DNA of 33,320 nucleotides from Chara braunii (GCA_003427395.1 BFEA01000008.1:5612996-5646315), one strand, 5' to 3'; counted from the stretch's first letter, positions 10,743-20,565 are shown. Made by a program: numbers and translations. Notes: generated by a model not told the origin, from the letters alone.

Positions 10743-12384
10743 TGTTTTAACGACCTTCCCTTTTTCAGAGACAAAGACTAGATACATACCCTCCTCTTGG
10801 TTTCGCTTATAATAATTGTAGAACGACTGAGCGCACATACAACCATACGAGTCCACTAGCCTATGAGCATTGTACTTCCTAAGGCTAACAGTGGGTAACG
10901 CGGTAGCCGAGCGAGGGAGGGCCGCCGTTGATAAATCGAATTGGTGGCCCCTTTTTCGTTTGGGGTGTCCGACACTACCCGCGACCGACATATGGGAAAG
11001 GCAATTGTGGTTTAAGATTGTGAACTGACTTACAAGATCAGAGATCAATGTCTGTTGAGCTTGCTTACTCACTCTTGTTCTCTTCCGCTTCTCTTCCACT
11101 TCTTCCTTTTTTTTTTCCTCCCTCATATTCACCTTTCCCACTTACCCCACAGCTCTGGACTTCACCCTGTCTCTAAGGTCCCCAACCTATTCTCCCCTCA
11201 ACGCCAGCCAGTGACGATTTGTTGCGGTACGATGGAAAACCCGCCCACAATCCCATCTCTGTCTCCCATCTCTGATGTTCCCGAAGCAATGGTGATGCCT
11301 GACTCACCGCTCCCGAAATATCTCATACAAAACTATCACCCCGCAAGCGATAATCTATGCCTGACTCACTTCTCCGAAATCTCTCTTACAGAAACTTGTG
11401 CCCTCCAAACAATAATCGATGCCTATGTTGGTTGAGTACGGACACTATCTTCAATCCGCTAGTTGGTTGAATGTAGTCATGAAGCTCTATTTGAAAGTCA
11501 GCTTCAGGCTACAATTGCTGCGTGTCGGGCGGTGCCCCCATTCTTACCAACTCTTCGTGCGCGAAACAGCGCAATAACCCCCTGAGGAATACACTCATCT
11601 ACAATGTTGCTCTGTTCTTCCATGCCAAACTCGACGATGCCATGTCAATTTTACGCCCCACTCAAGATGCAGACTCTACCCTTGCATTCACAACCATGCG
11701 AGCGATGTCACCCTGATTGACAATCATAGTTGTTCAGCCAGTCAATGAACGTATCCCCACACAAAATGCACCTGTCAATGACTATGCAGGCAATGTTGCA
11801 TTGTTCCTTTGGTCTGCCCGACTCAACGATGACTTCGCTCTTCCCTCACTCTTCCTTGCTCTATGTGTGCGCTCCCCCCTTGCGTGTCCAGCCCAATTAG
11901 TGGTTTCTCCTTGATTGACAAACGATGCTGCCCTATGAAGTCGACCAAGAGTAGCTGACACAGTGCACCCTCCCATTAACCAAGAAGCAAACACCTGGCA
12001 ATGGCAGGAGAGAAAACGCAATGGTCACAACTCTGCCTGCAGTCCACGATGATGGAGGCGACGACCACTTGTGAGGATGACTATGGGTCGGTGACCCCGC
12101 CGAGGCATGGCTCGGTTCGAATGCGCTGGCAATGCCAGGCGCAACCGGAAAGGAGTTGGCCCGGACGCTGCCGGCAGCAGCTCTACCCAGCGGCGCTTGC
12201 GCAAGGTCCCAACCCTAAGTTCGAATCCTGATGTACTCCAATGAGTAAAATTATAATGCAGAATTACCTGGGCCCGGTCAGTTCCATCGTGATTTCTCAA
12301 CGCTGTCCCCTTGAAAAAGAGTCACAAAGGAGAAAGAAGGAAAAGAGAATTAATTCCAACAAGAAACATTTCTACTATTTATCC
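10743..12384. other. Non-coding stretch with degenerate tandem repeats
   Basis: No protein family is recognisable. A 62-bp unit starting ATGCCTGACTCAC occurs twice (11295-11356 and 11357-11418). A looser pair sharing CAATGTTGC and ACTCGACGATG-like words lies near 11600 and 11790. GGTTCGAATGC (about 12114) and AGTTCGAATCC (about 12219) resemble pol III B boxes, but no tRNA fold could be closed. Confidence 0.5.
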
Positions 12385-12416
12385 GGCGGCCGATAGCTGG
12401 GCCAAGTACTGGTGGT
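12385..12416 (-). mobile_element. MITE M2, one terminus only
   Basis: GGCCGATAGCTGGGCCAAGT continues into ACTGGTGGT and is followed by TTAA (12417-12420). This matches the inner-to-outer terminus of M1 and M5. No partner terminus is found within several hundred bases upstream, so only an end fragment remains. Confidence 0.65.
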
Positions 12417-12999
12417 TTAAGGAGACTTTTGTCATAGGGGAGGGGTTCCGCCAACTAGATGTGGCTGGAGACTTAGCGGGCCCTTAATCTTTGGTCTTTT
12501 GTCTAGTGTTGTATTTCGCCTTGGGCACTGGGCCCTTACATTCAGAAAGGGAAAAAAAAAAAAAAAAAAGCAACGGAAAAGAGAATTAAAAAGGGAGGAG
12601 ATATGGGTGCTAGAGCCTTTTCAGACAGCATAGAGCTAAGGGCGACCATCTGTTTACTGTAGCTATTGTTCTGGTGTCAGTCTGCTCCGAACACAGTCAC
12701 TTATTCTTGAGTTTGTTAAGGTTTGTTTGGTGGTTGGCTGAGTGTCACTTAGCAGTTCCTATATCATGCCTCTCCTTTTCATACTCTTGTTAAATTTACT
12801 CTTCCATAGAAGGTGTCTTTGCAGACCATGGAGGAGTTGGGCCTCGGCGAGTTGTTCCATAGAAGATGTTGATTGTGAGCCAGAACATTCTGCTGAAGAT
12901 GCCGTTCAGGGAATACTTTGCATGTAGTTGCTGCTTTCTGCAACTGTGTTCCCCTTACATTATATTTAAAACTCTCTCATCATGGCATTCCTCTTCTGT
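12417..12999. other. Non-coding stretch with poly(A)
   Basis: An A run lies at 12552-12569. The words AAAAGAGAATTAA occur on both sides of it (about 12342 and 12575), which could mark a small insertion, but this is weak. No gene is recognised. Confidence 0.4.
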
Positions 13000-13051
13000 A
13001 CACACACACACACACACATCATGCTTTTTTTGAGTGTATAGTGAATATGAC

Positions 13052-13118
<67 letters not shown>
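13000..13118. repeat. Two (CA)n tracts separated by a conserved 36-bp spacer
   Basis: A first (CA)n at 13000-13018 is followed by TCATGCTTTTTTTGAGTGTA and TAGTGAATATGACAAA, then a second (CA)n of about 32 units (13055-13118). The spacer recurs at about 14699-14731, again directly before a (CA)n tract, so it behaves as the terminal sequence of a repeated element. Confidence 0.85.
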
Positions 13119-13121
<3 letters not shown>

Positions 13122-13396
13122 AAAGACTTCGGCCAGTCTTGAACAACAGCAACTTTTCGTTCCTTCAGGAGCCAACCTCTCTGGCACTTTGTGACTGTTT
13201 GTGAGGATTCTATTGAGTGAATTGCACTTTCAGTGTACTCTGTCATATCGCATGGTTAAGTCTTTCATTGTGTTTCTCCCTCTCTGTGCGGTGTGATACT
13301 CCCATCCTCTCCCCTTCCTTTTGTGTATGTATGGGCATACCTGGAAGTCTATGTGAGCGAGTGTTGGTCTTTTGACAACAAGCAACCAGGTTCATA
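13119..13396. other. Non-coding stretch, nothing recognised
   Basis: Ordinary AT-rich sequence between two (CA)n tracts. No frame or repeat is recognised. Confidence 0.45.
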
Positions 13397-13418
13397 ACAC
13401 ACACACACACACACACAC
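13397..13418. repeat. (CA)n tract directly upstream of family 1 copy B
   Basis: Eleven CA units end at 13418; homology to the family 1 RING region starts within the next few bases. Confidence 0.95.
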
Positions 13419-13941
13419 GTAGAGTAGTGATAGTTTACCACCACCATGGCGAGCTGTTGTGGACCAAATCCTGCAGCAGCTCAACACCCTTGCTTTGGAC
13501 CAATCCTCCCTGCCGTTGTCTGCCCATATAGAGGAGTAGTAAATACTGGAGAAACCCAAGAAAGATGCTCCATGCCGCTCTGTGATGACCCGGTTGAGAT
13601 TCCACTAGCATGTGGTTCGCATGCATTGTGCCATGAGGATTATGAAGGGATAGTCCATGCAAGTTTTTGCTTTCAAACGTACGGCGACAGTCAGTACTAT
13701 ACTCATGTACGACACCCTGACATGACATGGCCAATTTGTAGACAAGGGCTGGAACGACAATGCCGCTATAATAGGTCGACGTGCCTCAGTGCTCCTAGCA
13801 TGTAGGAGCCACATAGCCTTTGACATTCGTCTGCGCCGCACAATTCGATGTCGTAACCGTGACTGCGAAAATTGGATGTAGTGCTTCCACAGTCCACACC
13901 CAAAACGGTCCTGTCCGGTCTGTAGGGGTGGCCACTTACCA
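13419..13941 (+). pseudogene. Family 1 copy B: RING-like modules 3 and 4, 5'-truncated
   Basis: Homology with the long copy begins near the text corresponding to its SLSPPGRAVADQILQQL segment (17810 on). The frame at 13446 reads CSMPLCDDPVEIPLACGSHA, ALCHEDYEGIVHASFCFQTY and HPDMTWPICRQGLERQC, where one Cys of the CPxC pair has become Trp. After a frameshift near 13780-13800 the text continues with module 4 (CVRNRDCENW-like, HSPHP, CPVCRGGH) to 13941. Like copy A it lacks RT and protease, so it is a 5'-truncated insertion. Confidence 0.75.
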
Positions 13942-14730
13942 TAGGCAATAGCTGCTCCTCAACTCAAAATTTTAGGCAACCCAAACACTAACTGACCTCA
14001 TGTGCCATTCTAGAGTTGTCTGTTCCAATGATGAATATTTAGAATTTTGTGAACTTCGTCACATACCTCTCCCCAACCTTTTGCCATACTCTATCCTGCC
14101 CTTCACATATTTCTCTCTTGCCCTTTGCACTCCACCTTCCCTACCCCACACTCCTATAGAACTCCACCTTCTATCCCTTTCCCTCCGCCCTCCCCTTTTG
14201 TCCTATAACACATACATACTAATGAGCATCGTTAAGATAACAGACAATATGAAGATCTGAAGTGAAATGAACAGGAGTATGAAGACGGAGGACAAACACC
14301 AAGACTAAGTATAAGCTCAAGATCTAAAGTGAAATGAACAGGAGTATGAAGATTCGAAGTGAAATGCACAAGAGCATACCTTCCACTTTACTCCCTCCTA
14401 TTATAACGTGCAAGTGGGTCGTTAAGGCACACGGGGATATGGGCCACTGCCGCTTAACCACAATCAACGTGGGCAGCCTTACACGTGCGAGGCATTGTAA
14501 AAGAGGAGCTGTTGCCTCAAAGAAACCTCAACTAAACACAGTACTAAATTGTTCTATAATCTATTATGATTCATGTTGCTTGCTAAAGAGGTGAAATTCC
14601 GTAATTGTTGGGCTGGCTCATCTCGAATCTACTCGTCCGGGTGGATAGGGGCTGTTGTGGTGGAAGTTTAAAACACACACACAAACAGTCTGGCACAGTC
14701 ATGCTTTTTTTAGCGCATAGCGAATATGAC

Positions 14731-14731
<1 letters not shown>
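13942..14731 (+). other. Family 1 copy B: 3' UTR, not interrupted by a MITE
   Basis: It contains GCCATTCTAGAGT, GAGCATCGTTAAG (the unoccupied site used by M1 in copy A), and an internal triplication of GTGAAATGAACAGGAGTATG-like text at about 14258-14370. Next come GTGCAAGTGGG, CACAATCAACGTGG and GGGTGGATAGGGGCTGTTG near 14640. It then runs through a short (CA)n and the ATGCTTTTTTTAGCGCATAG spacer into the long (CA)n at 14732. Confidence 0.75.

Positions 14732-14798
<67 letters not shown>
14732..14798. repeat. (CA)n microsatellite at an element junction
   Basis: About 33 CA units join the 3' end of family 1 copy B to the 5'-truncated RT of copy C, which begins within three bases of the tract. 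Confidence 0.97.
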
Positions 14799-14799
<1 letters not shown>

Positions 14800-15911
14800 C
14801 TATGTACACGAAGCTGCCACACGACAAGATTCTTAACAATGTTTTGAATGTTGTTCGTGAAGCACATGATTATACTGGGCGGATCACACAACGCAAAAGG
14901 CCAATACAAGATGTACATGACCATAGGAGGTCCTCGTCGTGGGGAGTGGGTTACTTCACATGGGTCAGACAACCTCTCGGTGTCAGAAATAGAGCAGCAT
15001 CTGCGGTTCGTAGTCTCTAATACTTATCTTTATACGAGGGATGGCACTCTGGGCCATCAGGTGGTCGGTATCCCTATGGGCACTAACGTCGGACCATAAA
15101 TTGCCAACCTCACGCTTTATTGGGACGAAGCACAATTCATCGATGATCTTCGTCAGCCAGATCTGCGTGCTGCGCAAGCATATGCATTCACATACCGATA
15201 CATTGATGACATTCTATGTTGGAAGACATCACCGCCATCTCCTGCTCGGTATGGTCTTGAATGGAAAGACACTCTTGAGCAAGATGGGTCATGTCTTTTC
15301 CTTGGGGCAAGAATCCTGGTTCGAACTGATGGCTCACTTCGCATTGGCGTATTTGATAAGGCCGAGGCTCGGACGTTCCCTGTCATACGTTATCCCAGTG
15401 TTTCCTCCAATCCCCCGGATCATCAGCCTACAGGCTGCTCACGGGACAACTAACGAGATTTGAACATATACATAACAATACCACCGACTTCAAAGCGGCA
15501 GTGACTTCCCTGACACGACGTATGCTTGCCAGGGGCCATCATCCCAGTGTCCTGGCTAGAGGTTGGACTGCATATGTGCGTGGCTGGCAGCGCCAACTCC
15601 CAACTCATTTCACACAACTTTCAAACTGGTTTCGCCGCAGGTTCGCTAAGCAATTGCTCACCCACTCCCAAAAGCTGATTCTGTGCACAGGTCCTCCACC
15701 CGATCGCACACAAGAGACCACCACTCACCGCCTGACGCCAATGTTGACTGCAGCCAGCAACAGCCCTCCGCACAATCAAACGCAGCCGGCCCCCTCCCCT
15801 GTTATCCCTGTTGAAATGGCAGACGCTAATGTCGATACGCCAACTCAGCCAGAGACCATGCCAATTGCAATAAACAATGTAAACGTTACCGAAGTGGCTG
15901 TAAGGGATTAA
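14799..15911 (+). pseudogene. Family 1 copy C: reverse transcriptase, 5'-truncated and broken
   Basis: The first readable residues, YTKLPHDKILNNVLNVVREA (14802 on), sit where RT motif A of Penelope-type and related RTs reads LYTxLPH. After a frameshift the text gives SNTYLYTRDGTLGHQVVGIP and PMGTNVGP, a TAA at 15097-15099, ANLTLYWDEAQFIDDL and the catalytic FTYRYIDDIL (YIDD at 15199-15210). Later come FLGARILVRTDGSLRIGVFD and FPVIRYPSVSSN. A further frameshift near 15430 leads to LTGQLTRFEHIHNNTTDFKA, the conserved C-terminal TSLTRRMLARGHHPSVLARG, and a TAA at 15909-15911. The PMGT and RYIDD context suggests a Penelope-like or closely allied non-LTR RT; no nuclease is visible because the 5' part is missing. 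Confidence 0.8.
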
Positions 15912-16864
15912 AGCCAGCATCCTACAAATACGGCGACGGTTCTTGCTGCTGCTGAAGGTATACCTCTTCCACTGTCACTGCTGCCACCACCGCCTCCACC
16001 ACCACCCCCACCACCTCCATCACTGCCATTATCATCAACACCACCACCACGATCATCACCGCCACCGCCACCGCCACCAACGTCCTCTATTGCAGCATCC
16101 TCTCAGTCATCTGCCTCTAAGACTTCTTCTTCTTCTTCTCCCTCTTCCCCTACTTCTTCTTCCTCTTCTCCCTCTTCCTCCCCTCCCTCCGATACTTCCT
16201 CATCATCGACCTCATCATCAACGCACTCATGGTCAGATCGGTCGTCGCAAAGGCCTTGTCGGCCGAGGCATCCGGTGTTAGATCGATCGTTACAGATGCC
16301 TCTTCGGCGGAGACGTTCCCCATTTCCACTCCAACCTCCAAGACAGCGGCCTCATTTGTCGTTGAATGGCATGATCACCGCGCCCCCTAACGGGGTTAGA
16401 GATCTGCTCCGACGACATGCTTGCAACCATACGGAACGACATCGTCGCTTTTAATATACACTTGCAAGGAATAGTGTACATTGAGTCCGATGCCCGCAAT
16501 GTGGCGATGATTTCTCCAGTGCTACAGGCTTACAAGTGCCCCAGACACGAGGTGCAGCTACTTATGCAGCGTTCTCATGGCTAGCAGGTGCCCTGAGCAC
16601 AAGTGAGGTTGATCAACTTCCAATTCTCACATAGGGTCCACCCAGTTCTCACCCACCTGACCCGCCGCTCTCTCATCCGCCTAGCCCCGCTCGCTTCCCT
16701 GCCCCAAATGACAATGACCCGTCTCCTGATTACCTGATGGAGCCCCCATTGAAGATCATCTCTCTAAGGAGGACATACTGGAGCCGAGTGGTCAATACCA
16801 CAATGAGTCTCCCCCACCTGTGCAACCTGCAAAATCGAACGAGTCTCCGCCTGCCGTGAACTGA
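15912..16864 (+). pseudogene. Family 1 copy C: Pro/Ser-rich linker
   Basis: The RT frame stays open beyond its TAA from 15912 to 16452. It carries Pro runs (15970-16090), then Ser/Thr runs (16100-16230), then an Arg/Pro-rich part. One frame over, about 16395-16587 reads EICSDDMLATIRNDIVAFNI and later ALSTSEVDQLPIL, followed by Pro-rich text to a TGA at 16862-16864. A matching Pro-rich linker follows the RT C-terminus at 8290-8655. It is probably a flexible spacer between RT and the protease-like domain; no fold is recognised. Confidence 0.6.
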
Positions 16865-17476
16865 TCCCCCACGCAACCTGCGGAATCCGACAATGTCATA
16901 GCGCTACAGCAAGGGCGCTGTGCATACTATGCCATTAATGTATGTCTCCTTGCTTGCAATTGTAATCCTTATACTGTTTCTGATTTCACAGACGTTGCTC
17001 GCTGGATAGAAGAAGAGCACCATGTCGTCTGCCCAAAGGACGACAGCGCTGCACCTGGTGTGAACAAAGAATTCCTGGCTATGGGATTTATGGGTAGGCG
17101 ACTGCAATTTCAGCCTGCTCCGCAAAACCACGTGTCAGGCAGGGATCCGAATATTCGGGCATATATCTTATATCGTCCAGGTCATTTCAGTGCTCTTACC
17201 TTTGCAGATAATTCATGGACCCTATGGGACAATGGCGGTAGGGTGGACACAGTGGTGAATATTAACTCTGTCTATCACCAAATGCTAGAGGATCACTCAG
17301 TCTGGCTCGTCCAAATGGTGGTTGTGCCCTCCCGTTGTGTCGTTGCAAAGGTGCAGTTCGGTTGGCATGTACATGGCATAGCCTCTGCTCCGAACACTAT
17401 GAAGGGATGGTCGCTGCTAGCCTCTCACACGAAAACTGTGATCCCCTGTCCTGTGCTCATCTCCCCCACCCCCTGA
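16865..17476 (+). pseudogene. Family 1 copy C: Josephin-like cysteine protease domain
   Basis: Seen: an open frame with LQQGRCAYYAINVCLLACN (Cys codon 16919-16921), then DFTDVARWIEEEHHVVCPKD, FLAMGFMGRRLQFQ, YILYRPGHFSALTFADNSWT (His codon 17183-17185) and LWDNGGRVDTVV (Asp 17228-17230). Known: Josephin deubiquitinases such as ataxin-3 have a CA....N motif at the active Cys, with His followed 15 residues later by the third catalytic residue and a Trp at His+11. Here Asn is at Cys+6, Trp at His+11 and Asp/Asn at His+15/+16, the same spacing. Cys-to-His spacing is 88 residues, somewhat shorter than in ataxin-3. After about 17310 this frame drifts into text that reads sensibly in another frame (the RING array), so a small indel separates them. 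It could be another papain-fold family. No start codon is assigned because the protein presumably began upstream. Confidence 0.55.
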
Positions 17477-18324
17477 TTACTTGCCCAGCATGCCATTGGG
17501 GCCTTGATCTGCCATGCTTAAATAACTGTGCACGTCAGCCGTCCATACCAATGACATGTCAGCAACATGCCATGTGTCGTCAATGCTTCCAGGAAGCTGT
17601 CATAGAAAGTATGTGTCTTTACCGCGTGGACTATACCCGGTGCCATCACCCTCCACATCCTCTCCTAACATGTCCCACATGCGGTGTTGGTCATACACCT
17701 GTGGCAACTGCTGGTGGATCTCCCTCTTTCTTGCCAGATGAACGACAGACACAGCAGTCCGAGGAGGAAAATAGACTTCTATATGAATCACCGGCAGAGC
17801 AATGTGCTCATAGTTTATCACCACCAGGGCGAGCTGTTGCGGACCAAATCCTGCAGCAGCTGAACGCCCTTGCTTTGGACCGATCCTCCCTGTCGTCGTC
17901 TCCCGATAGAGAAGGAATAAATACTGAGGAAGCCCAAGAAAGATGCTCCATGCCGCTTTGTGATGACCCGCCGTCGATTCAACTAGCATGTGGTTCACAT
18001 GCCTTGTGCTGTGAGGATTATGAAGGGATAGTCCTTGCCAATTTTTGCTTCCACACGTACAACGACAGTCAGTACTGTACTCATGTACGGCACCCTGACA
18101 TATCATGTCCAATTTGTAGACAAGGGCTGGAACGGCAATGCCTCTATAATTGTGGTCGACGTTACTCTGTGTTTCTAGCATGTAGAAGCCACGTAGCCTG
18201 TGACATCTGTCTGCGCCGCACCATTCGATGCAGCAACTGTGACTGCGAAAATTGGATGCGGTGCTTCCATAGTCCACACCCGAACCAGTCCTGTCCGGTC
18301 TGTAGGGGTGGCCACTTGCCATAG
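17335..18324 (+). CDS. Family 1 copy C: four RING-like zinc modules (intact frame)
   Basis: An unbroken frame, open upstream to at least 17281, encodes about 330 residues packed with Cys and His. Four modules follow one another: CRCKG..LACTWHSLCSEHYEG..HPLITCPAC; CLNNCARQ..MTCQQHAMCRQCF..HPLLTCPTC; CSMPLCDDPP..LACGSHALCCED..HPDISCPIC; CLYNCGRR..LACRSHVACDICL..HPNQSCPVC. Each has a Cys pair, a C-x2-H-x2-C core and a terminal HPxxxCPxC, the order of a RING-type cross-brace. Modules 1-2 and 3-4 are arranged as a duplicated pair separated by a Ser/Gln/Glu-rich linker. Known: RING domains often act as ubiquitin E3 ligases. Inference: the region is the C-terminal part of the same polyprotein as the RT and protease-like domain. 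No ATG lies at its beginning, which agrees with this. The stop at 18322-18324 is shared with copies A and B. Confidence 0.65.
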   Translation: MCRCKGAVRLACTWHSLCSEHYEGMVAASLSHENCDPLSCAHLPHPLITCPACHWGLDLPCLNNCARQPSIPMTCQQHAMCRQCFQEAVIESMCLYRVDYTRCHHPPHPLLTCPTCGVGHTPVATAGGSPSFLPDERQTQQSEEENRLLYESPAEQCAHSLSPPGRAVADQILQQLNALALDRSSLSSSPDREGINTEEAQERCSMPLCDDPPSIQLACGSHALCCEDYEGIVLANFCFHTYNDSQYCTHVRHPDISCPICRQGLERQCLYNCGRRYSVFLACRSHVACDICLRRTIRCSNCDCENWMRCFHSPHPNQSCPVCRGGHLP

Positions 18325-18852
18325 GCATTAACTGGTCCTCAACCCGACATTTTTTTTTTTGCAACCGTGTGCCATTCTAGAGTAGTCTGTTCCAGCGTTG
18401 AATGTTTAGAACTATCCCTTTCCCTCCACCCTTCCCGCCACTCCCTTTGTGCTACTAATAAATACATACGAATGAGCATCGTTAGGAGAACAGACAATAT
18501 GAAGATCAGAAATGAAATGAATGGAAATATGAAGATGAAGGACAGACACTAAGACTGTATAAGCTGAAGATCTGAAGTGACATGAACAGGAGTATGAAGG
18601 TCTGAAGAGAAATGCACAGGAGCATACCTTCCGTTCTACTCTGCCTCCTGAAATAACGTGCAAGTGGGCCGTGAAGGCACACGGGGATGTGGGCAGCTGC
18701 CGCTCAACCACAATCAACGTGGGCAACCTTGCACGTAAGAGGCACAGTAAAAGGGGAGTGGCACAAGCAATGGAAGGGGTACCCCAAGGACAACCAAAAA
18801 AACTGTCTAATTGTAAAATTGCTTTAATATGTTGGACTGTGACTGTCTCATC
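18325..18852 (+). other. Family 1 copy C: 3' UTR, first part
   Basis: It carries the same landmarks as copies A and B: GCCATTCTAGAGTAGTCTG, GAGCATCGTTAGGAGAAC, GTGCAAGTGGGC, CACAATCAACGTGGGC, GGCACAGTAAAAGGGG. It breaks off at a TTAA (18853-18856) where a 1.7-kb element is inserted and resumes at 20566. Confidence 0.75.
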
Positions 18853-18947
18853 TTAAACCACCAGTACCTCCCCGTTGTTTTTTTGAAGTCGCGGCCGTTA
18901 ACGCACCGCGACTTTCGGGGGTCGGGCAAGCCAACGCCCCGTCGCTT

Positions 18948-19000
<53 letters not shown>

Positions 19001-19539
19001 NNNNNNNNNNNNNNNNNNNNNNNNNNNNNNNNNNNNNNNNNNNNNNNNNNNNNNNNNNNNNNNNNNNNNNNNNNNNNNNNNNNNNNNNNNNNNNNNNNNN
19101 NNNNNNNNNNNNNNNNNNNNNNNNNNNNNNNNNNNNNNNNNNNNNNNNNNNNNNNNNNNNNNNNNNNNNNNNNNNNNNNNNNNNNNNNNNNNNNNNNNNN
19201 NNNNNNNNNNNNNNNNNNNNNNNNNNNNNNNNNNNNNNNNNNNNNNNNNNNNNNNNNNNNNNNNNNNNNNNNNNNNNNNNNNNNNNNNNNNNNNNNNNNN
19301 NNNNNNNNNNNNNNNNNNNNNNNNNNNNNNNNNNNNNNNNNNNNNNNNNNNNNNNNNNNNNNNNNNNNNNNNNNNNNNNNNNNNNNNNNNNNNNNNNNNN
19401 NNNNNNNNNNNNNNNNNNNNNNNNNNNNNNNNNNNNNNNNNNNNNNNNNNNNNNNNNNNNNNNNNNNNNNNNNNNNNNNNNNNNNNNNNNNNNNNNNNNN
19501 NNNNNNNNNNNNNNNNNNNNNNNNNNNNNNNNNNNNNNN
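19001..19539. other. Assembly gap (N)
   Basis: 539 unknown bases, bounded by about 50 A on the left (18949-19000) and (TC)n then (CA)n on the right (19540-19599). Gap length and content are unknown, so the size of element M3 is uncertain. Confidence 0.99.
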
Positions 19540-19599
<60 letters not shown>

Positions 19600-19681
19600 G
19601 GCGCGATGCAGTCCGTTTTTCTCAATTTCGTTTTCCTTCTTCCTTTTTTTTTTGGGGGGCAAGTACGTTTATATCACCTTT

Positions 19682-20352
19682 TGGTTTCGAAAGGGCAAAA
19701 AAAACACGAATGGGCAACGAAAAAATGGCTGTAGTTTGAAAAGGCGGTAACATCAGGCCCCGAGTTCGAAAAGGCAGAAATACCGCATTTTTCGGTCGGT
19801 CGGTCGCCCGCCCGCCGTGCCGCGCCGCGGCTAAAAAAAAAAAAAAAAAAAAAAAAACATGGTCGGGCCACGGCCATGGGGTGTGGCCGAGAGATCTCGG
19901 CTGTGGCCAATCTGGGGTGTGGCCGAGAGATCTCGGCTGTGGCCAATCTGGGGTGTGGCCGAGACATCTCGGCCGTGGCCAATCTGGGGTGTGGCCGAGA
20001 CATCTCGGCCGTGGCCAATCTGGGGTGTGGCCGAGACATCTCGACCGTGGCCAATCTGGGGTGTGGCCGAGACATCTCGGCCATGGCCAATGTGGGGTGT
20101 GTGGGCCGAGACATCTCGGCCGTGGCCCAACCTTGGGGCTGGTTTTGTTCTTTCCAGCCGCGGCACGGCGCGCGTCGGATCGACAAAAAAAAAAAAAAAA
20201 AGAAAAAAAAAAAGGCCTACAAAATGCGGTATTTCTGCCTTCTCGAACTCGGGGCCTGATGTTACCGCCTTTTGCTGTTATTTCTGCCTTTTCGAACTAC
20301 GGCCATTTTTTCATTGCCCATTTATGTTTTTTTTGCCTTTACAGTTCGAAAG
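19682..20352. repeat. Inverted repeat arms inside M3
   Basis: The left arm (19682-19790) includes AAAGGCGGTAACATCAGG, CCCGAGTTCGAAAAGGCAG and AAATACCGCAT. The right arm (20222-20352) is its reverse complement, starting ATGCGGTATTTCTGCC and continuing CTCGGGGCCTGATGTTACCG. The right arm has an extra 19-bp segment near 20273 that duplicates TTATTTCTGCCTTTT-like text. Arm identity is high by eye, so the region can fold back on itself around the minisatellite. Confidence 0.85.
19877..20130. repeat. 36-bp minisatellite, seven units, each a hairpin
   Basis: Unit starts at 19877, 19913, 19949, 19985, 20021, 20057 and 20093 give an exact 36-bp period until the last unit. Each unit contains GGCCGAGA, a two-base spacer (GA or CA) and TCTCGGCC, a near-perfect 18-bp palindrome. 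Because 36 is a multiple of three, long open frames appear on both strands, but they are artefacts of the repeat. Confidence 0.95.
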
Positions 20353-20565
20353 TGTGGTACTACCGCACTTGTTTCTTTTTCTTTTTTTGAAAGTTTTCTT
20401 TGTTTTTTCGTTTGTTTTTTATTTTACTTTGTTCACATTTATTGTAAAGAAATTTTGATGTCCTCGAAGTACCGGTACTTCGAGGCTCGTCACCGTAGCT
20501 GTAGGTTACGCCTACCGGTAGCTTTAGGGTCGGGCCTTGACAACCGGTAGGTACTGGTGGTTTAA

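Larger units (their letters stand above)
18857..20561. mobile_element. Composite foldback TTAA element M3
   Basis: The terminus ACCACCAGTACCT (18857 on) is repeated inverted at the right end (AGGTACTGGTGGT, ending 20561), with TTAA on both outsides (18853-18856 and 20562-20565). The outer family 1 sequence resumes after it (CTGCAATAGGAC, GGGTGGAATTGGGG), proving insertion. Inside are a GC-rich palindrome (about 18888-18945), a long A run, the N gap, (TC)n(CA)n, two inverted arms of over 100 bp and a central palindromic minisatellite. No transposase is seen, though the N gap could hide sequence. Inference: a non-autonomous relative of the short MITEs in this window that share its ends. Confidence 0.8.

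Noticed and set aside
10680-11141. A 153-codon - strand frame
   Set aside because: It overlaps the end of the Ty3 RT and T-rich DNA, is Lys/Glu-rich at its start because of low-complexity sequence, and shows no motif.
12100-12240. Possible tRNA or tRNA-derived SINE (GGTTCGAATGC and AGTTCGAATCC)
   Set aside because: B-box-like words only; I could not find a convincing A box or fold acceptor and anticodon stems.
12999-14798. CRISPR-like alternation of (CA)n tracts and spacers
   Set aside because: The spacers are near-identical copies and the repeats are dinucleotides in eukaryotic transposon DNA; not a CRISPR array.
19859-20458. Long + and - strand open frames of repeated 12-residue units
   Set aside because: The 36-bp minisatellite is open in several frames at once. 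No start context, no domain, and it lies inside a foldback element.
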